Shown here one piece after another: positions 42,481-51,516 of a stretch of DNA of 64,000 nt. A model generated the notes under the pieces. It worked only from the letters and a program-made list of their open reading frames with translations, was not told the origin of the DNA and ran no database searches. Position numbers and translations under genes: made by a program. Every line of letters begins with the position of its first letter. Position 1 is the stretch's first letter. Source of the stretch: Allobosea lathyri (GTDB lineage Bacteria > Pseudomonadota > Alphaproteobacteria > Rhizobiales > Beijerinckiaceae); contig NZ_FNUY01000001.1 of NCBI RefSeq assembly GCF_900108245.1, forward strand, positions 1 to 64,000, read 5' to 3'.

Positions 42481-43319
42481 CGTGTCTCGGCTTCCAGTTC
42501 CTGGCGCAGGGCGCCGGCAAAAACGGTGCAGCCACCGCCGCGGGCAACGCAGACGAGGCTCAGGCCCAGCAGCCTGGCCCGCTCGATCGCGAGCGAGGTC
42601 GGGGCCGAGATCGAGACGAGCGTGCCGGCACCGAAGATCGCGGCCTTCTCGACCATCTCGAAGGAGGCACGGCTGGTCACGAGGACGAAGCCCTCGGCTG
42701 TGCCATGCCCGGCGTGAAGGCGTGCGCCGATGAGCTTGTCCAGCGCGTTGTGCCGGCCGACATCTTCGCGCGCGGCCAGGATGGCGCCCTTGGCGTCGCA
42801 CCACGCGGCGGCATGTACCGCATGGGTCAGCTGGTTGAGCGGCTGATGCCGCTCGATCGCGGCAAGGGCAGCGTCGATCGCGGAGGCGGGGATCGGCTGG
42901 CGTCGTGCACTTGCGCCTTCGGCCATCGGCATCTCGGCGATGGTCTCGACCCCGCACAGCCCGCAGGAGGTCCGCCCGGAAAGATTCCGACGTCTGGCGA
43001 GATGGTCGCGGAACCGGCCGGGCGCGAGTTCGACCGTGACCACGATACCCTCGGCCTGGGGCGTGACAGTGATACCCCTGATCTCATCGACCGAACGAAC
43101 GATGCCTTCGGTCAGACTGAAGCCGGCGACGAAATCCTCGAGGTCGGACGGCGTTGCCATCATCACCGCATAGGGCAGGTTGCCATAGACGATGTTGACC
43201 GGCGCCTCGACGGCGACCTCGACCGTTGCGGGCCCGAGCCGCCCGCTGCCGAAGCGGACAGGCTCGGCCGGCATGGCGCAGCTCGCTGGCGGCTGGGCGG
43301 GGAGACTATTCCGCGGCAT
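42477..43319 (-). CDS. fdhD: Formate dehydrogenase accessory sulfurtransferase FdhD
   Basis: 280 residues. The conserved cysteine pair is in RTSCGLCGVETI (Cys119, Cys122), needed to pass sulfur from IscS to the molybdenum cofactor. The GDP/cofactor-binding parts include DLEDFVAGFSLTEGIV, AREDVGRHNALDKLIG and VTSRASFEMVEKAA. The start at 43319 lies inside the end of fdsA; an internal Met at residue 16 is an alternative. Position within the fds operon, as in Cupriavidus (where it is called fdsC), supports a dedicated role. Confidence 0.94.
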   Translation of the reverse strand: MPRNSLPAQPPASCAMPAEPVRFGSGRLGPATVEVAVEAPVNIVYGNLPYAVMMATPSDLEDFVAGFSLTEGIVRSVDEIRGITVTPQAEGIVVTVELAPGRFRDHLARRRNLSGRTSCGLCGVETIAEMPMAEGASARRQPIPASAIDAALAAIERHQPLNQLTHAVHAAAWCDAKGAILAAREDVGRHNALDKLIGARLHAGHGTAEGFVLVTSRASFEMVEKAAIFGAGTLVSISAPTSLAIERARLLGLSLVCVARGGGCTVFAGALRQELEAETR

Positions 43320-46188
43320 CCGGCAACCGTTCCGCGATCCGCCGCAGGGTCACGTCCTCTTCGCGGTTCTTCTCCTGCCACTGCGAGTAGTAGTTCGTCC
43401 GCCGGACCTCGACCGCCGTCACCTTGTATTCCGGGCAATTGGTCGCCCAGTCCGAATAATCGGTGGTGATGACGTTGGCGCCGGTCTCGGCATGGTGGAA
43501 GGTGGTGTAGACCACGCCCGGCTGCATCCGCTCCGAGACCTCGGCCCGCAGCGCGATGTCGCCGGAACGGCTGGCAAGCGAGACCAGATCGCCCGATTTG
43601 ATGCCGCGATTCTCGGCGTCGAACGGATGGATCTCCAGCACATCCTCGTCATGCCAGGCCTGGTTCGCCGTGCGCCTTGTCTGCGAGCCGACATTGTATT
43701 GCGAGAGGATGCGCCCGGTCGTCAGGATCAGCGGGAAGCGTGCCCCCGTGCGCTCTTCCGTCGGCACGAACTCGGTCAGCATGAAGCGGCCCTTGCCGCG
43801 CACGAAGCGGTCGACATGCATCAGCGGCGTGCCGGCCGGCGCCTTCTCGTTGCAGGGCCATTGCACCGAGCCGAGCTTTTCGAGCTTGTCGTAGGAGACG
43901 CCGGCGAAGCTCGGCGTCAGCCTTGCGATCTCGTCCATGATGTCGGCAGGATGGGAATAGGTCATCTCGTAGCCGAGCGCCCGGGCCAGATCGATCGTCA
44001 CCTGCCATTCCGACTTGCCCGAGAGCGGCGCCATCACCTGCCGGACGCGGTTGATGCGGCGCTCGGCATTGGTGAAGGTGCCGTCCTTCTCCAGGAAGGA
44101 CGAGCCGGGCAGGAAGACATGGGCGTATTTCGCCGTCTCGTTCAGGAAGATGTCCTGGATGACGACGCATTCCATCGAGGACAGCCCGGCCGTGACATGC
44201 TGGGTGTTGGGGTCCGACTGGGCGATGTCCTCGCCCTGGACATAAAGGCCCTTGAAAGTGCCCCCGACAGCCTCGTCCAGCATGTTGGGGATGCGCAGGC
44301 CCGGCTCCACATCGAGCGGAACGCCCCACATCATCTCGAAGATCTGCCGGGTGGCGTCGTCCGAGACGTGGCGATAGCCGGTGAACTCGTGCGGGAACGA
44401 GCCCATGTCGCAGGCGCCCTGGACGTTGTTCTGGCCGCGCAGCGGATTGATGCCGACGCCGTCGCGCCCGATATTGCCGGTCGCCATGGCCAGGTTCGCC
44501 ATCGCCATCACCGTGGTCGAGCCTTGGCTATGTTCGGTGACGCCGAGCCCGTAGAAGATCGCGCCGTTGCCACCGGTCGCGTAGAGCCGCGCCGCGGCCC
44601 TGACATCAGCCGCAGGCACGCCGGTGAACTGCTCGCTCGCCTCGGGAGAATTGTGCTCCTGCGCGATGAAGCGGGCCCAGATCTCGAAATCGGCGAGATC
44701 GCAGCGCTCGCGGACATAGTTCTCGTCGATCAGGCCTTCGGTGACGACGACATGCGCGAGTGCATTGACCAGCGCGACATTGGTGCCGGGCATCAGCTGG
44801 AGATGATAGTCCGCCTCGACATGGGGCGATTTGACGAGGTCGATCCGGCGCGGATCGGCGACGATCAGCCGCGCACCCTGGCGCAGCCGCTTCTTCATCC
44901 GCGACGCGAAGACCGGGTGCCCGTCGGTCGGATTTGCGCCGATGACGAGAATGACATCGGCCTTGGCGACCGATTTGAAATCCTGCGTGCCGGCCGAGGT
45001 GCCCAGTGTCGTCTTCAGCCCGTAACCGGTCGGCGAATGGCAGACGCGGGCGCAGGTATCGACATTGTTGTTGCGGAAGGCGGCGCGCACCAGTTTCTGG
45101 ACGAGGAAGACCTCCTCATTGGTGCAGCGCGACGAGGTGATGGCACCCACCGATTCCCGGCCATATTGGCCCTGGATGCGCTTGAACTCCGAGGCCGCAT
45201 GGGCGATCGCCTCGTCCCATGACACTTCGCGCCAGGGATCGGTGATCTTTGCCCGCACCATCGGCTTGGTGATGCGGTCCTTGTGGGTCGCGTACCCCCA
45301 GGCGAAGCGCCCTTTGACGCAGCTATGGCCCTCATTGGCCTTGCCGTGCTTGTAGGGGACCATGCGGACGACCTTGTCGCCTTGCATCTCGGCCTTGAAC
45401 GAGCAGCCGACACCGCAATAGGCGCAGGTCGTGACCTTGGAATGCTCGGGCTGGCCCATCTGGATGACGCTGTTTTCCATCAGCGTCGCGGTCGGGCAGG
45501 CCTGTACGCAAGCACCGCAGGAGACGCATTCGGAGCCCAGGAAATCGGTCGGTCCCGCGGCGACGCGTGAATCGAAACCGCGCCCGGTGATCGTCAAGGC
45601 AAACGTGCCCTGCACCTCCTCGCAGGCGCGCACGCAGCGATTGCAGACGATGCATTTGGTGGGGTCGTAGGTGAAATACGGGTTGGAGGTGTCCTTGCCC
45701 AGGAAGAGATCGTTGGCGGCGCCGTCCTTGCCCTTGGCGAAGACATGGTTCTCGCCCTCATAGCCATAGCGGACTTCGCGCAGGCCGACGGCGCCCGCCA
45801 TGTCCTGCAATTCGCAATCGCCATTGGCCGAGCAGGTCAGGCAGTCCAGCGGATGGTCGGAGATGTAGAGCTCCATCACGCCCTTGCGCAGGCCAGACAG
45901 GTTTTCTGACTGGGTGCGGACGATCATGCCCTCTTCGGCCGGCGTGGTGCAGGAGGAGGGCGTGCCGCGCCGTCCCTCGATCTCGACGAGGCAGAGCCGG
46001 CAGGAACCGAAGGGTTCGAGCGAATCGGTCGCGCAGAGCTTGGGGATCTTGGTGCCCATGCTCATCGCGGCGGCCATCACCGAGGTACCGGCCGGCACGG
46101 TGACGCTCTCGCCGTCGATCACCAGCGTGACCTGCTTCTCCGCGAGGCGGATCGGCGTGCCGAAGTCGATCTCCTTGATCAGGCTCAT
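43306..46188 (-). CDS. fdsA: NAD-dependent formate dehydrogenase alpha subunit (molybdopterin)
   Basis: 960 residues. From the N-terminus: a NuoG-like [2Fe-2S] site (Cys52, 63, 66, 80), a [4Fe-4S] site with His112 ligand and Cys116, 119, 125, two ferredoxin-type clusters (Cys179-189 and Cys221-231) and the [4Fe-4S] of the catalytic domain (Cys255, 258, 262, 290). The Mo ligand is Cys383 in ARVCHSPTGYG, so this is a cysteine, not a selenocysteine, enzyme. The rest is the bis-MGD domain. It oxidises formate to CO2 and passes electrons to FdsB; the complex can also run in reverse. Cytoplasmic, no signal peptide. Confidence 0.96.
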   Translation of the reverse strand: MSLIKEIDFGTPIRLAEKQVTLVIDGESVTVPAGTSVMAAAMSMGTKIPKLCATDSLEPFGSCRLCLVEIEGRRGTPSSCTTPAEEGMIVRTQSENLSGLRKGVMELYISDHPLDCLTCSANGDCELQDMAGAVGLREVRYGYEGENHVFAKGKDGAANDLFLGKDTSNPYFTYDPTKCIVCNRCVRACEEVQGTFALTITGRGFDSRVAAGPTDFLGSECVSCGACVQACPTATLMENSVIQMGQPEHSKVTTCAYCGVGCSFKAEMQGDKVVRMVPYKHGKANEGHSCVKGRFAWGYATHKDRITKPMVRAKITDPWREVSWDEAIAHAASEFKRIQGQYGRESVGAITSSRCTNEEVFLVQKLVRAAFRNNNVDTCARVCHSPTGYGLKTTLGTSAGTQDFKSVAKADVILVIGANPTDGHPVFASRMKKRLRQGARLIVADPRRIDLVKSPHVEADYHLQLMPGTNVALVNALAHVVVTEGLIDENYVRERCDLADFEIWARFIAQEHNSPEASEQFTGVPAADVRAAARLYATGGNGAIFYGLGVTEHSQGSTTVMAMANLAMATGNIGRDGVGINPLRGQNNVQGACDMGSFPHEFTGYRHVSDDATRQIFEMMWGVPLDVEPGLRIPNMLDEAVGGTFKGLYVQGEDIAQSDPNTQHVTAGLSSMECVVIQDIFLNETAKYAHVFLPGSSFLEKDGTFTNAERRINRVRQVMAPLSGKSEWQVTIDLARALGYEMTYSHPADIMDEIARLTPSFAGVSYDKLEKLGSVQWPCNEKAPAGTPLMHVDRFVRGKGRFMLTEFVPTEERTGARFPLILTTGRILSQYNVGSQTRRTANQAWHDEDVLEIHPFDAENRGIKSGDLVSLASRSGDIALRAEVSERMQPGVVYTTFHHAETGANVITTDYSDWATNCPEYKVTAVEVRRTNYYSQWQEKNREEDVTLRRIAERLPDAAE

Positions 46189-46198
46189 CAGACGCTCC

Positions 46199-47785
46199 TC
46201 ATTCGGCGGCCATGGGCAGGGACTTCGACGGCGGCACAGGCCGGTCGAAATCCTCGGAAAAATGGTTCAGCGCGCTCAGCACCGGCACGGGGGTCAGCCC
46301 GCCCATGGCGCAGAGCGAGGCGTCGGTCATCAGCTTGGACAGATCGCGCAGCACGGCGATGTTCTTGGGCCGCTCGACGCCGGCGATGATGCGGTCCATC
46401 ACCTCGACGCCGCGCGTCGCGCCGATGCGGCAGGGCGTGCATTTGCCGCACGATTCCTTGGCGCAGAATTCGAAGGCGAAGCGCGCCTGCCTGGCCATGT
46501 CGACGCTGTCATCGAACACCACGATGCCGCCATGGCCCAGCATGGCGCGCATGCTGGCCAGCGCCTCGTAATCCATGGGCACGTCGAGCTGGGCCGCCGT
46601 GAGATAGGCTCCCAGCGGGCCGCCGACCTGCACGGCCCGGATCGGCCGACCCGACAGCGTTCCCCCGCCGAGATCCTCGATGATCTCGCGCAGCGAGATG
46701 CCGAAGGCGAGCTCGATCAGCCCGCCGCGCTTGACGTTGCCGCCGAGCTGGACCGGCAAGGTTCCACGCGAGCGGCCCAGCCCGAAATCGGCATAGGCCT
46801 GCGCGCCATGCTGTAGAATCCAGGGCACGGCGGCAAAGGAGAGCACGTTGTTGACGACGGTCGGCTTGCCGAACAGGCCCTGCAGGGCCGGCAGCGGCGG
46901 CTTGGCCCGCACGATCGCGCGCTTGCCTTCGAGGCTCTCAAGCAGCGAGGTCTCTTCACCGCAGATATAGGCGCCGGCACCGAGCCTGACTTCGAGATGG
47001 AAGGCGTGGCCCGAGCCGAGCACGCTGTCGCCGAGCAGCCCTGCATTCTGCGCTTTCAGGATGGCGCGCTGAAGCGTGCGATGCGCATGCGGATATTCCG
47101 AGCGCAGATAGATGTAGCCCCTGGTCGCCCCGACGGCGATGGCGGCGATCGCCATGCCCTCGATCAGCATGAAGGGATCACCCTCCATCAGCATCCGGTC
47201 GGCGAAGGTGCCGCTATCGCCCTCATCGGCGTTGCAGACGATGTATTTCTGCTCCGCTTGGGCGTCGTGCACGGTCTTCCACTTGATCCCGGTCGGGAAA
47301 CCCGCGCCGCCGCGTCCGCGCAGGCCCGACGCCTTGACCGCCTCGGCGATAGCAGCGCCGGTCATGCCCAGAGCGGCCTTCAGGCCGGCGAGCCCGTCAT
47401 GGTCGCGATAGTCGGCCAGCGAGAGCGGATCTGTGACTCCGATGCGCGCAAAGGTCAGGCGCTGCTGGCGCTTCATCCAGTCGAGTTCATCGGTGAGGCC
47501 CAGCCGCAGCGCGTGGCTGCCGCCGCTCGTCAAGCCGGCGTCGAAAAGCGCCGGCACGTCCTTCGCCGCGACCGGCCCATAGGCGATGCGCCCGGCAGGT
47601 GTCTCGACCTCGACCAGCGGCTCCAGCCAGAGCATGCCGCGCGTGCCGTTGCGGACGATCTCGACCGCGACGCCCCGCGCCTGCGCCTCGCGGGCAATCG
47701 CCTGGGCGACGCCTTCCGCGCCCACCGAGAGTGCGGCGGCGTCGATCGGCACGAAGATCCGGATGGTTTGTGCGGGCGTGTTCAC
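46199..47785 (-). CDS. fdsB: NAD-dependent formate dehydrogenase beta subunit (diaphorase)
   Basis: 528 residues from a GTG at 47785 that overlaps the fdsG stop (GTGA). Reading further upstream only shadows fdsG. The N-terminal ~110 residues are a thioredoxin-like domain without cluster cysteines. A NuoF-like core follows: FMN/NADH site GLRGRGGAGFPTGIKW and YIVCNADEGDSGTFADRM, the SLBB part, and the [4Fe-4S] motif ESCGKCTPCRIG. It receives electrons from FdsA and reduces NAD+. The fdsA start lies about 10 bp downstream. Confidence 0.95.
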   Translation of the reverse strand: MNTPAQTIRIFVPIDAAALSVGAEGVAQAIAREAQARGVAVEIVRNGTRGMLWLEPLVEVETPAGRIAYGPVAAKDVPALFDAGLTSGGSHALRLGLTDELDWMKRQQRLTFARIGVTDPLSLADYRDHDGLAGLKAALGMTGAAIAEAVKASGLRGRGGAGFPTGIKWKTVHDAQAEQKYIVCNADEGDSGTFADRMLMEGDPFMLIEGMAIAAIAVGATRGYIYLRSEYPHAHRTLQRAILKAQNAGLLGDSVLGSGHAFHLEVRLGAGAYICGEETSLLESLEGKRAIVRAKPPLPALQGLFGKPTVVNNVLSFAAVPWILQHGAQAYADFGLGRSRGTLPVQLGGNVKRGGLIELAFGISLREIIEDLGGGTLSGRPIRAVQVGGPLGAYLTAAQLDVPMDYEALASMRAMLGHGGIVVFDDSVDMARQARFAFEFCAKESCGKCTPCRIGATRGVEVMDRIIAGVERPKNIAVLRDLSKLMTDASLCAMGGLTPVPVLSALNHFSEDFDRPVPPSKSLPMAAE

Positions 47786-48270
47786 GTGCGCACTCCCCGG
47801 TCGGAGCCGGCACAGAGCTCGCTGAGGCGAGCGGGATCGATGCGGCCGATCAACTCGCCATCGACGAGGGCTGCCGGTCCAAGCGCGCAATTGCCGAGGC
47901 AATAGACGGTCTCGACCGCGACATCGCTCGTCTGGGAATGGGCGTCGACCGCGATGCCATGATCCTGAGCGAGATGTTCGACCAGCGCCTCGCAACCCAG
48001 GGCCTGGCAGGCCTCGGCGCGGCAAAGCTTGATCACGCGCCGTGGCGCCGGCGACGTCCGGAAGTCATGGTAGAAGGAGATGGCGCCATGGACCTCGGCG
48101 CGCGACAGGTTGAGCGCGTCGGCAATCAGCGGAACCGCCTGCGGATCGACATGGCCGAACTCCTCCTGCAGGGCATGCAGGATCGGCAGGGTGGCGCCTT
48201 CGAGATGCGCGAGCCCAGCAACGATCAATTGGGCGCTGTCCTGGTCCCAGGCTGGATATCCGGCCATCAT
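47782..48270 (-). CDS. fdsG: NAD-dependent formate dehydrogenase gamma subunit
   Basis: 162 residues, a NuoE-like thioredoxin-fold [2Fe-2S] protein. Ligand cysteines are Cys83 and Cys88 (KLCRAEACQALG) and Cys124 and Cys128 (TVYCLGNCALGP). First gene of the operon, coupled to fdsB by GTGA. It completes the FdsBG diaphorase module. A candidate LysR site lies about 90 bp upstream. Confidence 0.94.
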   Translation of the reverse strand: MMAGYPAWDQDSAQLIVAGLAHLEGATLPILHALQEEFGHVDPQAVPLIADALNLSRAEVHGAISFYHDFRTSPAPRRVIKLCRAEACQALGCEALVEHLAQDHGIAVDAHSQTSDVAVETVYCLGNCALGPAALVDGELIGRIDPARLSELCAGSDRGVRT

Positions 48271-48322
48271 TCCTCCATCCGGCGCGGTTTTCCCGGCGGT
48301 CTCTTGGATGGAAGGGTGGTCA

Positions 48323-48378
48323 ATTCTAGAATGATTTCAAATCGTTTATTTCAACTGCGTGATAGTTTTTAACTATCA
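48323..48378 (-). promoter_or_regulatory. LysR-type operator and promoter region of the fds operon
   Basis: A perfect 19-bp inverted repeat TGATAGTTTTTAACTATCA (48360-48378; 8 bp arms, 3 bp spacer) lies ~90 bp upstream of the fdsG start and contains the T-N11-A pattern of LysR recognition sites. A second palindrome, ATTCTAGAAT (48323-48332), lies on the promoter side, as an activation site would. The intervening DNA is AT-rich. The adjacent LysR protein is the obvious candidate to bind here, with formate as the likely effector by analogy with FdsR. Confidence 0.6.
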
Positions 48379-48497
48379 TAAATTGAGCCGCGCCTCTTGA
48401 AGGTGCGCTTTTGCCGAAATTCTCCGCCGAGAAATTTCGCCGAGGCTGCATTTTGCGGCGCACAATGCCGTGTTGCGCTGCCCGCGATAGGAGAAAG

Positions 48498-49412
48498 CTA
48501 TCTTACGATGGGGCGTCGCGGCAGGCCGGCATCCTCGACCAGGCGCGACATCATCAGCAGGTTGCGCGCAAGCGGCGCGAAAGGCTGCCGGTCGGCGACG
48601 ATCAGCCCGATGGTGCGCTGGGCGGTGGGTTCGACGAGCGGCAGCGCCTTTGTGCCGAGCGGCACGCCGAAGAACTCCAGCAGCTGTAGGGAAACGATGC
48701 TGGAGACGCCCTGTATCCCGGCATGGGAGCATAGGTTGAAGATCGAATTGGTCTCGATCGCCGGGCGCGGCGACTGGCCCACAGAGCGGAAGATGCCGTC
48801 GATGATGCGGCGGTTCTGCATGTCGGAGGTCAGGAGGCAGAGCTTGAGCTCGCCGGCTTCGGCCCAGCTGATGGTCTCATAGCCGCCGAGCGGGCCGTCC
48901 TCGCGCGTCAGCAGGACATAGGCCTCCTGATAGATCGGTTTCGAGATGACGCGGTCGAGCGGCTCGTTGTCGAGATAGGTCAGGCCGACATCGAGTTCGA
49001 AATTGTCGATCCGGTCCTGGATCTCGGTCGAGGTCAGCGACAGCACGGTCAGAGAGACCGCCGGATAGCGCGAGGAGAACGGCGCCGTGATATGCGCGAT
49101 CATCGGTAGCGCGGTCGGGATCGCGCCCAGCCTGATCCGGCCGCTGACGCCCTCGCGCAGCTCCGCGATCGATTCCTTCATGAGATCGGCTTCGGCGAGG
49201 ATGCGCCGCGCATGGGCGAGGACGACGTCGCCCTCCTTGGTCAGGCCCTGAAAGCGCCGGCCGCGCTCGACTATAAGGACGCCGAGTTCCTCCTCGAGCT
49301 GCACGATCGCTGCAGAGAGCGTCGGCTGCGAGACATGGCACGCTTCGGCCGCCCTGCGGAAATGCTTCTCGCGGGCCAGCGCGTCCAGATAGATCAGCTG
49401 GCGGATGATCAT
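48498..49412 (-). CDS. LysR-family regulator, probable fds operon activator (FdsR-like)
   Basis: 304 residues. The N-terminal helix-turn-helix (about 1-60) reads LIYLDALAREKHFRRAAEACHVSQPTLSAAIVQLEEELGV, followed by the linker helix and an effector-binding domain with two lobes (GRIRLGAIPTALPMIAHI; FELDVGLTYLDNEPLDRV). It lies immediately upstream of fdsG in the same direction, 227 bp away. In Cupriavidus, FdsR of the same family regulates fds according to formate; here the same-strand arrangement is a small difference. Confidence 0.88.
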   Translation of the reverse strand: MIIRQLIYLDALAREKHFRRAAEACHVSQPTLSAAIVQLEEELGVLIVERGRRFQGLTKEGDVVLAHARRILAEADLMKESIAELREGVSGRIRLGAIPTALPMIAHITAPFSSRYPAVSLTVLSLTSTEIQDRIDNFELDVGLTYLDNEPLDRVISKPIYQEAYVLLTREDGPLGGYETISWAEAGELKLCLLTSDMQNRRIIDGIFRSVGQSPRPAIETNSIFNLCSHAGIQGVSSIVSLQLLEFFGVPLGTKALPLVEPTAQRTIGLIVADRQPFAPLARNLLMMSRLVEDAGLPRRPIVR

Positions 49413-49533
49413 GATGCGGTTGCACTCGGCTCGGCGGAAGGTCCGTCTCAGGCGCGGCTGTCCGCGCCGCGCGCAGCATTCCCGCCATTGGCGGGATGTT
49501 GCAAGCCTTCGCTAGGTCGAGCCTTCTCGTGAC

Positions 49534-51459
49534 CTACAGGGTCGGCGCCGCCTCGGATGGGGCCCGCAACGTCCTGCGGCTCAACCACAGCCACATCGTG
49601 ATCGCCGCGAGCGCCAGCGCGCCGCCGAGCTGCGCCGTCTCGAACGGCAGGAACAGGCAAATCCCGGCGGCAAAGAGCAGCGCGCGCTTCGCCATGTCGA
49701 GCATGACGAGGAAATAGCCTTCGATCGCGGCATTGAGTGCGAGTACGCCAAGCGCCACTGCGCCCGCGGCGGCGATGATCTGCCAGGCCGATCCGACCAG
49801 CAACAGCGCCGGCTGATAGATGAAGACGAAGGGCAGGATGAAGGCGACCATCGCGATCCGGCAGGCGACGGCCGCGATCCTGACCGGGTTGGCCTTGGCG
49901 ATCGATGCCGCCGCGAAGGCGGCCACCGCGACCGGTGGCGTGATCGCCGACATCGAGGCGATATAGACGATGAAGAGATGGGCCGGCAGCACTTCGATCC
50001 CGAGCGCGATCAGCGCCGGAGCCGCCAGAACCGCGGACAGGGCATAGACAGCCGGCGTCGGCATGCCCATTCCCAGCACGATGATGACGAAGGCCGCGAC
50101 GATGATCGTCAGGAAGGGACTGCCCCCCGCCATATGGAACAGGCCGGAGCTGATCTTGCCGGTCAGGTCCGTCATCGACAGCGTGCCGACCACGAGCCCG
50201 GCCACGGCGCAGGCGACGCCGACCCCGATCATGCCGCGCATGCCGTCGCTCAGGCCGAAAAACAGCGTCTTCAGCAGGCGTGTCGGGCTCCGGTCGCGCA
50301 GCAGCGCCACCGGCAATAGCGAAGCAAACGCGATCGCGCCGGCGAAGGAGGGGCGGTTGAGGCTCAGGACGCCCCAGACCAGCAGGCCGATCGGCAGGAG
50401 ATAGACCCAGTCGCGGCGCAGGATCGCGACGATCGACGGGGTCTTGCCCGTCGACATCGGCTGGAGCCCGTCGCGATGCGCCTTGAAATGCACGGCGAGG
50501 AAAACGGACTGATAAAACAGCAGCGCCGGCACCAGCGCCGCGAGCGCGATCGTGGCATAGGGAATGCCGGTGAAATCGGTCATCAGGAATGCCGCCGACC
50601 CCATGATCGGCGGCAGCAGCCCGCCGCCGGCCGAAGCCGCGGATTCGATGGCGCCGGCATAGGTCCGGCTCATGCCTGTCTTGATCATCAGCGGAATGCT
50701 GAAGGAGCCGGTGGTGACCACGTCTGCGGTGGGTGAACCCGAGATCGAGCCGTAGAGGCCGGTCGAGACCACGGCGACCTTGCTGGCGCCGCCGACCTGC
50801 TTGCCGACAAGGCTGTTGGCCACGTCATAGAAGAAATCGGCACCGCCGACACGATCGAGCAGCGAACCGAAGATCACGAAGGCGAAGACCAGAAAGGCTG
50901 CGACCTCCAGGGCTGGCCCAAACAGCCCATTGGTCGAGAATACCAGGTGGTCGACGATCTCCTGCGTGCTGAAGCCGCGATGGGCGAAGGCGCCGCTGAG
51001 ATTGCTGCCGAAGATCGCATATCCCAGGAAAAGCAGCACGAGCGTGACGAGGATCATCCCGATGCAGCGCCGCGTCGCCTCCAGCACGAGCACGATCAGC
51101 ACGGCAGATGCCGCGATGTCGGCGTTCGACAATTCGTCGATCATCGGCAGCCGCATCTCATGCACCGGGTGCATTGCGATGAAATAGCCGCAGGCCGCGA
51201 CCGAGAGCGCCACCAGCCCCCAGGCCAGCCATGACCGGCCGCTGGGCCGCAACGGGTTGGCGGTGGTGGTGAGGAAGGCGAGCGACAGGATCGCGCCGAG
51301 GAAGAGAAACAGCGCGATCTCGCGGTTGACGTACCAGCCGAAGGCGATCGCCAGCAGCATCGCGCCCGTGGCGAAGCCGATGACGTGAACCGTCCACTGC
51401 TCGGCGGCGTCGAGCCTGCGCGATTGTCCGGGAGCGAGGAGCTGAAGCAAAGACGGCAT
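49534..51459 (-). CDS. TRAP transporter fused permease (4TM-12TM, TAXI-associated)
   Basis: 641 residues. The N-terminal four-helix DctQ-like part (about 30-165) is fused to a DctM-like large subunit with the family motifs FGSLLDRVGGADFFYDVANSLVG, GSISGSPTADVVTTGSFSIP, SAASAGGGLLPPIMGSAAFLM and GMGMPTPAVYALSAVLAAPAL. Import is driven by a sodium or proton gradient. It is 57 bp downstream of the TAXI binding-protein gene and clearly its partner. The ligand is unknown; TAXI systems take up dicarboxylates, amino acids and similar acids. Confidence 0.93.
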   Translation of the reverse strand: MPSLLQLLAPGQSRRLDAAEQWTVHVIGFATGAMLLAIAFGWYVNREIALFLFLGAILSLAFLTTTANPLRPSGRSWLAWGLVALSVAACGYFIAMHPVHEMRLPMIDELSNADIAASAVLIVLVLEATRRCIGMILVTLVLLFLGYAIFGSNLSGAFAHRGFSTQEIVDHLVFSTNGLFGPALEVAAFLVFAFVIFGSLLDRVGGADFFYDVANSLVGKQVGGASKVAVVSTGLYGSISGSPTADVVTTGSFSIPLMIKTGMSRTYAGAIESAASAGGGLLPPIMGSAAFLMTDFTGIPYATIALAALVPALLFYQSVFLAVHFKAHRDGLQPMSTGKTPSIVAILRRDWVYLLPIGLLVWGVLSLNRPSFAGAIAFASLLPVALLRDRSPTRLLKTLFFGLSDGMRGMIGVGVACAVAGLVVGTLSMTDLTGKISSGLFHMAGGSPFLTIIVAAFVIIVLGMGMPTPAVYALSAVLAAPALIALGIEVLPAHLFIVYIASMSAITPPVAVAAFAAASIAKANPVRIAAVACRIAMVAFILPFVFIYQPALLLVGSAWQIIAAAGAVALGVLALNAAIEGYFLVMLDMAKRALLFAAGICLFLPFETAQLGGALALAAITMWLWLSRRTLRAPSEAAPTL

Positions 51460-51516
51460 TGCAAACCTCGCGGCGGGTGCAGGTTCAGGGCAGGGCGTTG
51501 ATCGCTTCCGGGCGCA

